Source: Anaerosphaera multitolerans
GTDB taxonomy: Bacteria; Bacillota; Clostridia; Tissierellales; Peptoniphilaceae
Reading direction: 5' to 3'
DNA length: 64,000 nucleotides
Assembly (NCBI RefSeq): GCF_004006535.1
Contig: NZ_RLIH01000001.1
Coordinates: forward strand, 124,001 to 188,000
The notes beneath the pieces were generated by a model. That model was not told the origin of the DNA. It did not search any database and worked only from the letters and a program-made list of their open reading frames with translations. Positions 55,177 through 63,128 of this stretch are shown here, one piece after another (position 1 is the stretch's first letter; each line of letters opens with the position of its first letter). Made by a program: the position numbers and the translations under genes.

Positions 55177-56871
55177 TTGAGAACAAAAAAGATATTTAAT
55201 TATTTAATAAAAGGTATATTGGCATTTGTTATTTTTGTGAGTATTTCTCCAGCAAAGTCAGCTCTTGCATGTAGCCATAATTGTAATAATTACAACAATT
55301 ACAATTATAGTTATAAAGAAACAATCTGTGTGTATAAATCATGGTCGGGTCAACCTTTGAAATACGGTGAAAAGCGCCCAGATGTTTATTTTCAACTACT
55401 TAAAGATGGAAGGCCTGTGGGAGAGCCTAAGAAAGCAGTAAATAATATAGCAAGCTTTATAATACCAAGTTCTAGAAATATCTATAGATATACGATAAAA
55501 GAAGTTAATGTAGATGGAAGTGACTGGTCTGCTGAAGGCTATAGAGCAGGTTCAGTTCGTAGAGATTCATGTAATCCTTGTGTATTTTATATAACAAATA
55601 CCAAAGAAAGAACAGAAACAATTTGCGTGTATAAAACATGGTCGGGTCAACCTTTGAAATACGGTGAAAAGCGCCCAGATGTTTATTTTCAACTACTTAA
55701 AGATGGAAGGCCTGTGGGAGAGCCTAAGAAAGCAGTAAATAATATAGCAAGCTTTATAATACCAAGTTCTAGAAATATCTATAGATATACGATAAAAGAA
55801 GTTAATGTAGATGGAAGTGACTGGTCTGCTGAAGGCTATAGAGCGGGAATAGTATATAGATCGTCATATAACCCTTGTGTATTTTGTGTAACGAACAATA
55901 AGGAGAAAATGCCAGCACCAGGTGAAGTTACTGTTGATAAGATCTGGACTGGTGTCGACTTAGAATTAGGACAAAATTATCCCGATGTATATTTCCAATT
56001 ACTTAAGGATGGTCATGCAGTTGGTTCACCTGTTTTATATGAAGGGCATACAGTAACTTTTAAGATTGACAACAAGGATGAAATCAGCAAATACGTAGTA
56101 AAAGAAGTTAATGCAGATGGAAGCGACTGGTCTGCTGAAGGTTATGTGCCTGGAACAATTGAAGGCAGTGATGGAGTATTTACTGTAGAAAATAGAAAAC
56201 TTGGGCCAAAACCTGCAAGTGCAAGTATTGTTCTAAGAAAAACAATGTTAGGAAGACCAATTAAAGATGGGGAATTTTCTTTCCAATTAATAAATGATCA
56301 AGGTGTGGTCATTGAAACGATTACTAATCTTGGTAATGATATTTGTTTTTCGGAAATAGAATATACGAAAGCAGGAACTTACAGATATACAGTAGTAGAG
56401 CAAGAAGGAGATAATAAAAATATTATCTATGATGCAAAAGTTATTGAAGTTATAGTAGAAGTCAAAGATGTAGAAGGCCAGCTAGTTGCTGAAGTAAGCT
56501 ATAGTCCTGGTAATGAATTTAATAATCAATTAAAAGAAAAGCACGTAAAAGTTATCAAAATAGATGAGAATTATGATTATTTAGTTGGTGCTGCTCTTCA
56601 AATGACTTCAGATAATGGCTATAACGAGGTATGGGTAACCAATGGGAAGGGGAGAACTTTTGAGTTGACAGAAGGAAGATATACTATCACTGAGTTGTCA
56701 ACTCCGAATGAGGAATATGAGTTGGCTTCACCAGTTGTGTTTGATATTGTTTATAACGAAGCTAAAGAAGAACTAGAATTTGTTATTGTTGATGAAGGCG
56801 AAGGCAATATCATTAATGAGGTTGAAAATATCATTTATATGTTAGACAAATATAAAATTATAATTAATTAA
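55177..56871 (+). CDS. Secreted Cna-B repeat protein that lost its LPXTG anchor
   Basis: This 564-residue protein has a TTG start at 55177 after AAAGGGAGG. A signal peptide (about 1-30) is followed by three Cna-B-like repeats (about 47-145, 146-243, 248-345; YGEKRPDVYFQLLKDG, YTIKEVNVDGSDW), then a pilin-type isopeptide domain (about 348-450) and a last Cna-B/SpaA domain. The first two repeats are near-identical. It ends at DKYKIIIN without a sorting signal. A decayed anchor (GSKPKIILLFGL...SKKE) lies 37 codons downstream in the same frame after several stops, so the protein is probably now released. Confidence 0.87.
   Translation: MRTKKIFNYLIKGILAFVIFVSISPAKSALACSHNCNNYNNYNYSYKETICVYKSWSGQPLKYGEKRPDVYFQLLKDGRPVGEPKKAVNNIASFIIPSSRNIYRYTIKEVNVDGSDWSAEGYRAGSVRRDSCNPCVFYITNTKERTETICVYKTWSGQPLKYGEKRPDVYFQLLKDGRPVGEPKKAVNNIASFIIPSSRNIYRYTIKEVNVDGSDWSAEGYRAGIVYRSSYNPCVFCVTNNKEKMPAPGEVTVDKIWTGVDLELGQNYPDVYFQLLKDGHAVGSPVLYEGHTVTFKIDNKDEISKYVVKEVNADGSDWSAEGYVPGTIEGSDGVFTVENRKLGPKPASASIVLRKTMLGRPIKDGEFSFQLINDQGVVIETITNLGNDICFSEIEYTKAGTYRYTVVEQEGDNKNIIYDAKVIEVIVEVKDVEGQLVAEVSYSPGNEFNNQLKEKHVKVIKIDENYDYLVGAALQMTSDNGYNEVWVTNGKGRTFELTEGRYTITELSTPNEEYELASPVVFDIVYNEAKEELEFVIVDEGEGNIINEVENIIYMLDKYKIIIN
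55341..55547 (+). repeat. Tandem repeat, copy 1 (207 bp identical)
   Basis: These 207 bp are identical to 55638-55844, with a 297-bp period (99 codons). The identity indicates a recent duplication or conversion in the Cna-B gene and allows loss or gain of a repeat by recombination. Confidence 0.93.
55638..55844 (+). repeat. Tandem repeat, copy 2 (207 bp identical)
   Basis: Identical to 55341-55547. The two sequences diverge at the next base (A versus G). Confidence 0.93.
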
Positions 56872-56982
56872 AGATTTTTCTAGAAAAGATTTGCAAAAGG
56901 GGCAAAGTATTGAGATGGAGAAATACATAAACTGCTAACAGCATAGTTCTAATGAATATTTCTTGAATATAAAAAAATACAC

Positions 56983-57048
56983 GGCAGTAAGCCTAAGATA
57001 ATATTGTTATTTGGCTTAGCCTCTTTCTTGTATAGTAAGAAAGAATAA
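56983..57048 (+). pseudogene. Decayed LPXTG wall-anchor remnant
   Basis: In the frame of the upstream Cna-B gene this reads GSKPKIILLFGLASFLYSKK plus E and stop, the end of a sorting signal (TGS, hydrophobic helix, basic tail). Several stops separate it from the gene. Confidence 0.7.
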
Positions 57049-57064
57049 AGTAATGAAACTCATG

Positions 57065-57100
57065 AAAGTCAGCTGGCCTAGAGGGATCAGCTGACTTTTT
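57065..57100 (+). terminator. Rho-independent terminator
   Basis: AAAGTCAGCTG (57065-57075) pairs with CAGCTGACTTT (57088-57098) and a T run follows. It ends the Cna-B unit. Confidence 0.85.
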
Positions 57101-57118
57101 ATAAAAGGGTGATAGGAT

Positions 57119-57663
57119 TAAAAAATCAAGAAGATTGATTTACAGTACTCTTATATTTCTATCCTTTGGATTGTTATATACGGAATGGAATAAAAGATAA
57201 GATATTAACAAAAAAATACTTAAATAAGTAGTTGATATAGAAACTAAAAAGAACATTAAAAACATGACTACTGAGATTGACGGAGAGAAATTATCAGAAG
57301 AATATATTTCAAGAGAAACTCATAAACAAAGGGAAATTAACAGTTTAAGAGAGATAAATCCAGATATCTTTCTATATATCGATGATATGAAAGACCATTA
57401 TCAGATAATAGGTTCTATGATTTTAAATCTCTATACAGAAGATGAAATATTTAATTTTAATTAATATGTCAATTTTGATGATTACTATGGAGCAAGAGAT
57501 TATTTCCATGACATTAGGTAAGGAAGCGAACGATTTACTAGTCGATCAAGTAAGGAAAGATACAAAGATCTGAACTCTTTCTATCTGTAGTTTTGAAACA
57601 AATGATGCTAGATTTGTTATTTTTGCAATGAAAGTAAGGACAGGGTGTGAACATCAAAAATAA
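57119..57663 (+). pseudogene. Class B sortase pseudogene
   Basis: Broken frames read as a class B sortase in order: a membrane start (KKSRRLIYSTLIFLSFGLLY after GGGTGAT), then SLREINPDIFLYIDD and HYQIIGS (in the 66-codon frame 57264-57464). YVNFDDYYGARDYFHDIR follows after a stop, and then the catalytic end TLSICSFETNDARFVIFAMK with stop at 57661-57663. The middle of the enzyme, including the catalytic His region, is missing. It probably once served the neighbouring Cna-B protein, whose anchor has also decayed. Confidence 0.75.
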
Positions 57664-57716
57664 AAATAAACAACTAGTTATCGAAAATAAAATCAAAAGA
57701 AAAGAAGGCAACTATC

Positions 57717-57929
57717 ATGAGGTTATCTATGAAACAACTCTATACAAATAAGGGACAAAGGAGGCCACTTTTGCAAGACGATAATGTGAAGCCTGTAAAA
57801 GATGGAAAAATGTCCCGTTATCAAGAAGAACTTGATAAAACCAATAACAGACCAATGAACAACACTTCGGGTTATCCCTGTAGTAAGAAAGAGAGTGGCG
57901 ATAAAAATCATATAATTTACATTTGTTAA
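57717..57929 (+). CDS. Unassigned 70-codon frame in a decayed region
   Basis: This reads MRLSMKQLYTNKGQRRPLLQ and continues polar, with no recognised motif. It lacks a convincing ribosome site and lies among gene remnants (sortase pseudogene upstream, non-coding sequence downstream). It is more likely a remnant or chance frame than a working gene. Confidence 0.25.
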   Translation: MRLSMKQLYTNKGQRRPLLQDDNVKPVKDGKMSRYQEELDKTNNRPMNNTSGYPCSKKESGDKNHIIYIC

Positions 57930-58150
57930 ATAACAACTAAATAAGAAACAATAATTAAACCATTTTGAGAGATGAAGTAACTTATATCACTTTCTTTCAA
58001 TAAATATGAAATTGGCTTTGTTTGAAGGATAGTCCAAGGTTTTTTGGGATAAATGATTATTTATTTAAGCTGTTTTCGTAAGGGATTAACTATAAGGATA
58101 GCCACGAGTAAAATCGTGGCTATTTTTGTACCCAAAAGTAGGTGAGTTAC
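57930..58150 (+). other. Non-coding stretch with terminator
   Basis: No gene is seen. It holds a strong terminator: stem 58098-58107 with 58114-58123 around GTAAAA, then a T run. Confidence 0.7.
58098..58127 (+). terminator. Rho-independent terminator
   Basis: The stem ATAGCCACGA pairs with TCGTGGCTAT and five T follow. It isolates the regulator and recombinase end of the ICE. Confidence 0.9.
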
Positions 58151-58207
58151 ATGACTATTATTGTACGAGCACGTGCTCCACCTGTCCTCCCTAAATTTCA
58201 GAACTAG
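58151..58207 (+). CDS. 18-residue leader peptide upstream of the sigma-like gene
   Basis: MTIIVRARAPPVLPKFQN is preceded by AGGTGAG at good spacing and ends 20 bp before the sigma-like gene. RAR fits the +X+ pattern of macrolide-dependent ribosome stalling peptides, and PP is a general stalling element, so it may be a regulatory leader that senses ribosome stalling. The coding region also contains the palindrome GAGCACGTGCTC. The function is inferred. Confidence 0.45.
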   Translation: MTIIVRARAPPVLPKFQN

Positions 58208-58227
58208 AGATTTAAGGGGGATTTTTC

Positions 58228-58644
58228 ATGACAAAGAAAGATTATTTTATTTTTATTGATAAAGAAAAGGTAATGGTTAGTAAGGAAGTTTATCTGGCTT
58301 ATTGGAAGCAGACGAATAGGGAAAAATATTTAGAACGACTTGATCGTAAAAATAGATTGCTCTATATTTCTCAATTTGATCAAGATGGTAACTTTCAGGA
58401 TATAATAGAAGATAAAAGTGTAGATGTAGAAAAATTAGTTGAAACAAAAGAGGCAATAGTGAACTTGCGAAAAGCTATTTCTAAACTCAGTGATGAAGAA
58501 AGAGAGATTATTAATGCTTTGTATTTTAGGGAAGAGACTATACGAGATGTCGCACAGAATATAGGGACGCATAAGACATCTATTATAAGAAAAAGAGATA
58601 GGATTCTAGAAAAGTTAAAAATGATTTTAGAAAAAAATAAATAA
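58228..58644 (+). CDS. Sigma-70 region 4-like regulator
   Basis: This 138-residue protein has a C-terminal sigma-70 region 4-type HTH (LSDEEREIINALYFREETIRDVAQNIGTHKTSIIRKR given in parts), and an N-terminal part resembling small ICE regulators (DYFIFIDKEKVMVSKEVY). Such proteins are found near the integrase end of Tn916- and Tn1549-like elements and probably drive excision or transfer genes. It has a TAAGGGGG-type ribosome site and is followed by a terminator. Confidence 0.83.
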   Translation: MTKKDYFIFIDKEKVMVSKEVYLAYWKQTNREKYLERLDRKNRLLYISQFDQDGNFQDIIEDKSVDVEKLVETKEAIVNLRKAISKLSDEEREIINALYFREETIRDVAQNIGTHKTSIIRKRDRILEKLKMILEKNK

Positions 58645-59074
58645 AAGTGTGTCCAAGAGGGTCAAATTTTCACTCATATAAGTGAGGGGGATTTGACCTT
58701 TGTTTTTTAAAACAAACAACTTATAAATAACCTCTCTTATTTGATATAAACATTGAACCTTAACAATTGAATAGACCAAGACGAGACATTAATCATTTTT
58801 GGAGCGTAATAACCTATCCGCCAAGATCTTTCTGCTGAATAATTCGGTAAAACAAGTACTGCTAAGCTAAAAACAAGGGAAGAAGAAAGGGAGCGATAAG
58901 TAAGAGTTTGAATATAGGGAGGGATACCCTATTCGCTATGAAGAAAATGAGGATAATGATACTTCTAAGGTTGAAGCCGGCTCATCCTGAATAGAGGCGG
59001 AGGTGAGATTCCTATGTTGCTAATCCAAGGCACTTGTCAATGTCAAAAAACTTAAATTTACATAGGAGGTTATT
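58645..59074 (+). other. Intergenic region with terminator and a GC-richer relic
   Basis: A terminator (58660-58667 with 58691-58698, inner stem CACT/AGTG, then T run to 58708) follows the sigma-like gene. About 58780-59040 is GC-richer than its surroundings and carries a start-less frame reading EFEYREGYPIRYEENED. It is probably a relic of a lost gene. No RNA gene was recognised. Confidence 0.5.
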
Positions 59075-59224
59075 ATGAAAGCAATAAAAGTTTATAGCAT
59101 GAGAGTTGCTATGTTATGTAGACTTTATGATCTTAAATTAATTAATGATAAAGAATTCACCAAAATAAAGACTAGAATAGAAAAAGATTACAAGAAAATT
59201 GATAGAAAACAATTAATTTTATGA
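59075..59224 (+). CDS. SHOCT-like small protein upstream of the recombinase
   Basis: This 49-residue protein (MKAIKVYSMRVAMLCRLYDL then KLINDKEFTKIKTRI and a basic end) has a strong ribosome site (CATAGGAGGTTATT). The L..LYDLKLINDKEFTKIK pattern fits a SHOCT-type helical hairpin, which often accompanies large serine recombinases on ICEs. It may act as recombination directionality or regulatory factor; that is inference. Confidence 0.65.
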   Translation: MKAIKVYSMRVAMLCRLYDLKLINDKEFTKIKTRIEKDYKKIDRKQLIL

Positions 59225-59267
59225 TAAAATAATACTGTAGAAAGACACAAAATGGGAAGGAGGTAAA

Positions 59268-61022
59268 ATGAATACTAAAGTAAAATTAATAAAAGCTTCA
59301 AATACAGGAGCTAGAAATAGAAATGCACTACATTTAGATTTAAAACGAGTTGCAGCATATTGTCGAGTTAGCACTGATAGTAAAGACCAACTTGAATCAT
59401 ATAAATCGCAAGTTGATTATTATACAAATCTAATAAAAAATAATAAAAACTGGACTTTGGCTGGTATATATGCAGATGAAGCAACAACAGGAACAACTGC
59501 TACTAAAAGAGCAGATTTCATGAGACTAATAAGTGATTGCCAAAATGGAGATATAGACATGATAATTACTAAATCTATATCAAGATTTGCTAGAAACACA
59601 TTAGATACTTTGAAATATGTAAGGCTTTTAAAGGAAAATAATGTTGGTGTAGTATTTGAAGAAGAAAATATAGATACTTTGACAATGGATGGAGAGTTAC
59701 TATTAACAATATTAAGTTCAGTAGCTCAACAAGAAGTAGAAAATACCTCAGCCCATGTAAAAAAAGGACTGAAAATGAAAATGGAAAAAGGGGAACTTAT
59801 TGGTTTTCAAGGTTGCCTTGGCTACGACTATGACCCTACAACAAAAACTATCTCTATAAATGAAGAGGAAGCTAAAATTGTTAGATATATCTTTAAAAGA
59901 TATTTAGAAGGCAATGGTGGTTCAGTTATTGGTAGGGAACTAGAAGAACAAGGATATCTTACCCCTAGAGGTAAAACAAAATGGTCTGATACTACAGTGT
60001 TAGGAATAATTAAAAATGAAAAGTATATTGGAGATATACTAATGGGAAAGACTTTTACAGTTGATCCCATAACAAAAAGAAGACTAGCAAACTTTGGTGA
60101 ATCTGATAAATACCACATTGAAAATCATCACGAGCCAATTATATCAAAAGAAGACTTTGAAAAGGCACAAGAGATTAGACTCAGGAGAGCACAAAATAGA
60201 AACACCATTGCTAATAAGGATAGAAAAAGAGAGAAACTATCAAGACAATACGCTTTTTCAAGTATGCTGGAATGTGGATTTTGTGGCGAAATACTTTCAA
60301 GAAGAACATGGCACACTAGTTCAATTTACAAAAAAATTAACTGGCAATGTGTAAGGTCAACAAAAAAAGGTAAAAAATATTGCCCTCATTCAAAAGGAAT
60401 ACAAGAAGCAGCAATAGAAAAAGCATTTGTTGAAAGCTATAGGCAATTATGCCATGCAGATTCAACAGTAATAGATGACTTTTTAAAAATTGTAGAAGAA
60501 GAAATAAATGATAATACTTTAGTCAAGGATCTGAAAAAGATAGAAAACCAATTAAATAGAATCATTAGTCAAGAAAGAAAGTTAGTTGATCTTCATTTAG
60601 AAGATAGTATAGACGAAGAAGTTTATGCTAAAAAGTATAAAAAACTAACAAAACAAAAAGAAGAATTACTTGGTGAAAAGAAAACACTGGAACTAACAAT
60701 AAAAGATGAAAATTCTATTAAAGAAAGACTAAAGCAATTTAAAAAGGTCTTAGAGAATAGAGAAATTATAGAGGAATTTAATAGAACAGTATTTGAAAGC
60801 ATAGTTGATAAAGTCGTAGTGGGTAGAATTGATAAAGACGGAACAGTTCATCCATATGACCTGACATTCTACTTCAAAACAGGAATTAAAGATAGTCAAG
60901 ATTCTAATAACTTTAAAGACAAAAGAAAAAATGCCAAAGACAATGACATTAATAAATTGTGCTCCTACAAGGGTGACGAGGATAAAAAATTATGTTCCCA
61001 AGCAAAAGACAACGCACGTTGA
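59268..61022 (+). CDS. Large serine recombinase (ICE integrase)
   Basis: This 584-residue integrase has a resolvase domain with catalytic S35 in AYCRVSTDSKDQ and TKSISRFARNTLDTL. A recombinase domain and a zinc ribbon (C336, C339, C361, C372) follow, then a coiled-coil (about 410-490) and a C-terminal beta part. It starts with ATG after GGGAAGGAGG. Its last codons and stop overlap the right att sequence (61015-61056), an arrangement in which the gene end is part of the recombination site. It is the enzyme expected to insert the element at rlmD. Confidence 0.93.
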   Translation: MNTKVKLIKASNTGARNRNALHLDLKRVAAYCRVSTDSKDQLESYKSQVDYYTNLIKNNKNWTLAGIYADEATTGTTATKRADFMRLISDCQNGDIDMIITKSISRFARNTLDTLKYVRLLKENNVGVVFEEENIDTLTMDGELLLTILSSVAQQEVENTSAHVKKGLKMKMEKGELIGFQGCLGYDYDPTTKTISINEEEAKIVRYIFKRYLEGNGGSVIGRELEEQGYLTPRGKTKWSDTTVLGIIKNEKYIGDILMGKTFTVDPITKRRLANFGESDKYHIENHHEPIISKEDFEKAQEIRLRRAQNRNTIANKDRKREKLSRQYAFSSMLECGFCGEILSRRTWHTSSIYKKINWQCVRSTKKGKKYCPHSKGIQEAAIEKAFVESYRQLCHADSTVIDDFLKIVEEEINDNTLVKDLKKIENQLNRIISQERKLVDLHLEDSIDEEVYAKKYKKLTKQKEELLGEKKTLELTIKDENSIKERLKQFKKVLENREIIEEFNRTVFESIVDKVVVGRIDKDGTVHPYDLTFYFKTGIKDSQDSNNFKDKRKNAKDNDINKLCSYKGDEDKKLCSQAKDNAR

Positions 61023-61056
61023 GACGGTAGTATTGATGTCAAGGGTTGAAAAATAA
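61015..61056 (+). other. attR: Right attachment site (attR) with an rlmD-like 3' end
   Basis: Read in frame it gives HVETVVLMSRVEK and stop, the usual end of RlmD/RumA-type proteins, and aligns with HVEAIALIQKM at 9047-9082. TTGAT (61033-61037) is the common core. The recombinase stop codon (61020-61022) lies inside it. Confidence 0.7.
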
Positions 61057-61494
61057 GAGTTTAATAAGATAAGTAAATAAAGGCTTTCCGTGGTTTGAGG
61101 TCTGGTTCTAAGCCGGAAGGATAATCACGGTTTTTTGCTTTGAGGGAAGTTATCCAAGATTGGTGAATTTAAAAAATCATCAATAAATATCGTCGATGAC
61201 TAAGTGAGTTGATAAGATGGTTGGCGAAATAATAGTGAGTTGAAAATGTGGCTATCAGATTGAAAATTGAAATTGAAATATATAAGCACGTTGAAGGCAA
61301 TTAAAATAGCTATCCAGAAAATCCGGTGCAAATCATTAAATAAACGCATCTGTATTTCTGCGCCATATCCACGACGTAATTTATATTAATTTGGTATTTG
61401 AGTACCAAAAGTTAAATTTACGATTGACAAATCTGTTAAACCGCGATATTCTTGATTTATCAAATAAGCTATTGGTAAGAAGGAGAAATGAATT
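61057..61494 (+). other. Right-flank intergenic region
   Basis: No gene is seen. It contains a structured terminator (CCGTGGTT 61088-61095 with AATCACGG 61123-61130, then six T), an inverted repeat (TTGGTA/TACCAA, 61391-61408) and a promoter (61424-61452). Confidence 0.65.
61391..61452 (+). promoter_or_regulatory. Operator-like palindrome and promoter of the methylase-like gene
   Basis: TTGACA (61424-61429) and TATTCT (61447-61452) are 17 bp apart. TTGGTA and TACCAA (61391-61396, 61403-61408) lie 16 bp upstream of the -35 and look like a repressor or activator site. Confidence 0.7.
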
Positions 61495-63114
61495 ATGACT
61501 AACCAGATCGAAAAAAACACCTTTGAATACTTAGATTTGTTTAGAGGGTTTACTGAGAGTGACTCCTATCTTCCTGCTGCGCTTCTTGTGGCTGAAACAA
61601 AGGAAGAATACTTTGACAAAAATATTTATGGTGATTCAGAAGAGCGAATCTACGAGACTATGCTGACAGTTGCAGATAGGCTCGATATTATTAACCCGTT
61701 TAGAGATAAGACACAATTTACCAGAGTGTATAATGCCTATGATGTTTTTAAGGGAGAGGTCAACTGGGAATTGATTATCGCCCAGAGTGATAGAAGGTAT
61801 GGTGGGTACTCAGTAATTTCTAATGCTCTATTTGAGGAGTACAGCAGTCGCTTTAAACTTGACGCAGATGAGGTTCTCATTGCTGAAGGGGAAAAATTCG
61901 CTCCAAATCTAAAGAAACTAATCGATGAACATCCTGGTTGCAACTATACCATTACAACTGAAGAAAAAATTAGTTTTCACATAATCAACAGAATTTTTGC
62001 TGGTTATAAAAATGTAAAAATATTAAATGTAAGTATATATCAATACGGTTTCACAAACAGTCGTTACGATCTTATATTCTCTGTACCTAATTTCGGAACA
62101 AGAAATCTTGCTGAAGATGAAAACTTTATGAGTAGAGATCAAGATGCGGTAGCGCTTGAAAACCTGCTTCTTCATACAAATAATGGTGGTGAGCTTATAA
62201 TCACAATGCCGGCTAGAATCACATTTGCTCATGGAAAGAATGGAGTGCTTAGGCAGTTTGTTCAACAGACTTATCGCTTAAAAGAAATTACAGAACTTCC
62301 AGAAGGTGCGTTTGAAGGAACAGGGATTAAAACTTACCTTATCGATGTTGTAAATACCAAGCCAGGTGATGATGATGTGATAGTCCGTCGATATAAATCT
62401 GGTCCTCGTAAGAACAAACGTGATATGGCTAATAAATTTATTATCGATGAAGAAACATTCGTTATGTTAGAGGAACTTGAGGAACTTGGTGATTGGAGTA
62501 TAAATAAAATATTCTCTCAGCAAGATGAAGAGTGGATTAAATTCCAAGAATCATCTATTCGTAAAATTGCTTTGGGAGATGTTGCTGAAGTTTTCCGAGG
62601 AAAATCAGTATCAAAAAAAGACCCAACCGGAAGTGTAGGTGTCGTTAACATCTCGAATATAGGTGATTACGATATTGATTATGATAGTCTAGATCACTTT
62701 GATGAAGAAGAACGTAAGATTTCAAACTACATTCTTAAAGAAGGTGACGTATTAATACCTGCAAGAGGAACCGCAATTAGAACTTCTATCTTTCGCGAGC
62801 AGAGCTATCCATGCATCGCTTCATCTAACATCATTGTAATCCGACCTGAAGTAAAGATGCTTAGCAGCGTGTATTTAAAATTATTCTTAGATAGCTCTCT
62901 CGGGCAAAAGATGATAAGTGGTGTACAACAAGGAAGTACAGTAATTAATATCAGCTATAAGGATTTAAATGCCTTGGAAATACCTGTTCCTTCAATTGAA
63001 GAACAACATATGAAGGCAAATGAATATGAAAAAGAGTTAGAAATCTACAAAGAAACTGTTGAGGTTGCTGAAAAGCGCTGGAATAAAGTTTTAGATAAGC
63101 TACGAGAACTTTAA
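61495..63114 (+). CDS. Type I-like methylase/specificity fusion with degenerate catalytic motifs
   Basis: This 539-residue protein has an N6-methylase-like first part (about 1-340) and an HsdS-type target-recognition domain (about 355-500; LGDVAEVFRGKSVSKK, NISYKDLNALEIPVPSIEEQ). The SAM motif DPACGSGG is absent (VLIAEGEKFAPNLKK is in its place) and NPPF reads SVPNFG, so methylation seems unlikely. It may have become a DNA-recognition subunit. It has GAAGGAG before ATG and is richer in GC than most ICE genes. It is followed 14 bp later by the ADP-ribosylglycohydrolase gene. Confidence 0.78.
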   Translation: MTNQIEKNTFEYLDLFRGFTESDSYLPAALLVAETKEEYFDKNIYGDSEERIYETMLTVADRLDIINPFRDKTQFTRVYNAYDVFKGEVNWELIIAQSDRRYGGYSVISNALFEEYSSRFKLDADEVLIAEGEKFAPNLKKLIDEHPGCNYTITTEEKISFHIINRIFAGYKNVKILNVSIYQYGFTNSRYDLIFSVPNFGTRNLAEDENFMSRDQDAVALENLLLHTNNGGELIITMPARITFAHGKNGVLRQFVQQTYRLKEITELPEGAFEGTGIKTYLIDVVNTKPGDDDVIVRRYKSGPRKNKRDMANKFIIDEETFVMLEELEELGDWSINKIFSQQDEEWIKFQESSIRKIALGDVAEVFRGKSVSKKDPTGSVGVVNISNIGDYDIDYDSLDHFDEEERKISNYILKEGDVLIPARGTAIRTSIFREQSYPCIASSNIIVIRPEVKMLSSVYLKLFLDSSLGQKMISGVQQGSTVINISYKDLNALEIPVPSIEEQHMKANEYEKELEIYKETVEVAEKRWNKVLDKLREL

Positions 63115-63128
63115 TAGGAGGTATCATT

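Noticed and set aside
55341-55844. Repeats considered as a CRISPR array
   Set aside because: They are two long in-frame protein-coding units with no spacer structure and no cas genes.
57717-57936. Minus-strand frames in the decayed region
   Set aside because: No ribosome site and no recognisable protein pattern; surrounded by remnants.
58167-58178. Palindrome GAGCACGTGCTC as a third parS site
   Set aside because: The CACGTG core is there but the arms do not match TGCTC/GAGCA in order, and it lies within a leader peptide far from parAB.
61286-61294. GCACGTTGA as a third att site
   Set aside because: Only 9 bp match the right att sequence and the TTGAT core is missing; kept only as a hint of rearrangement.
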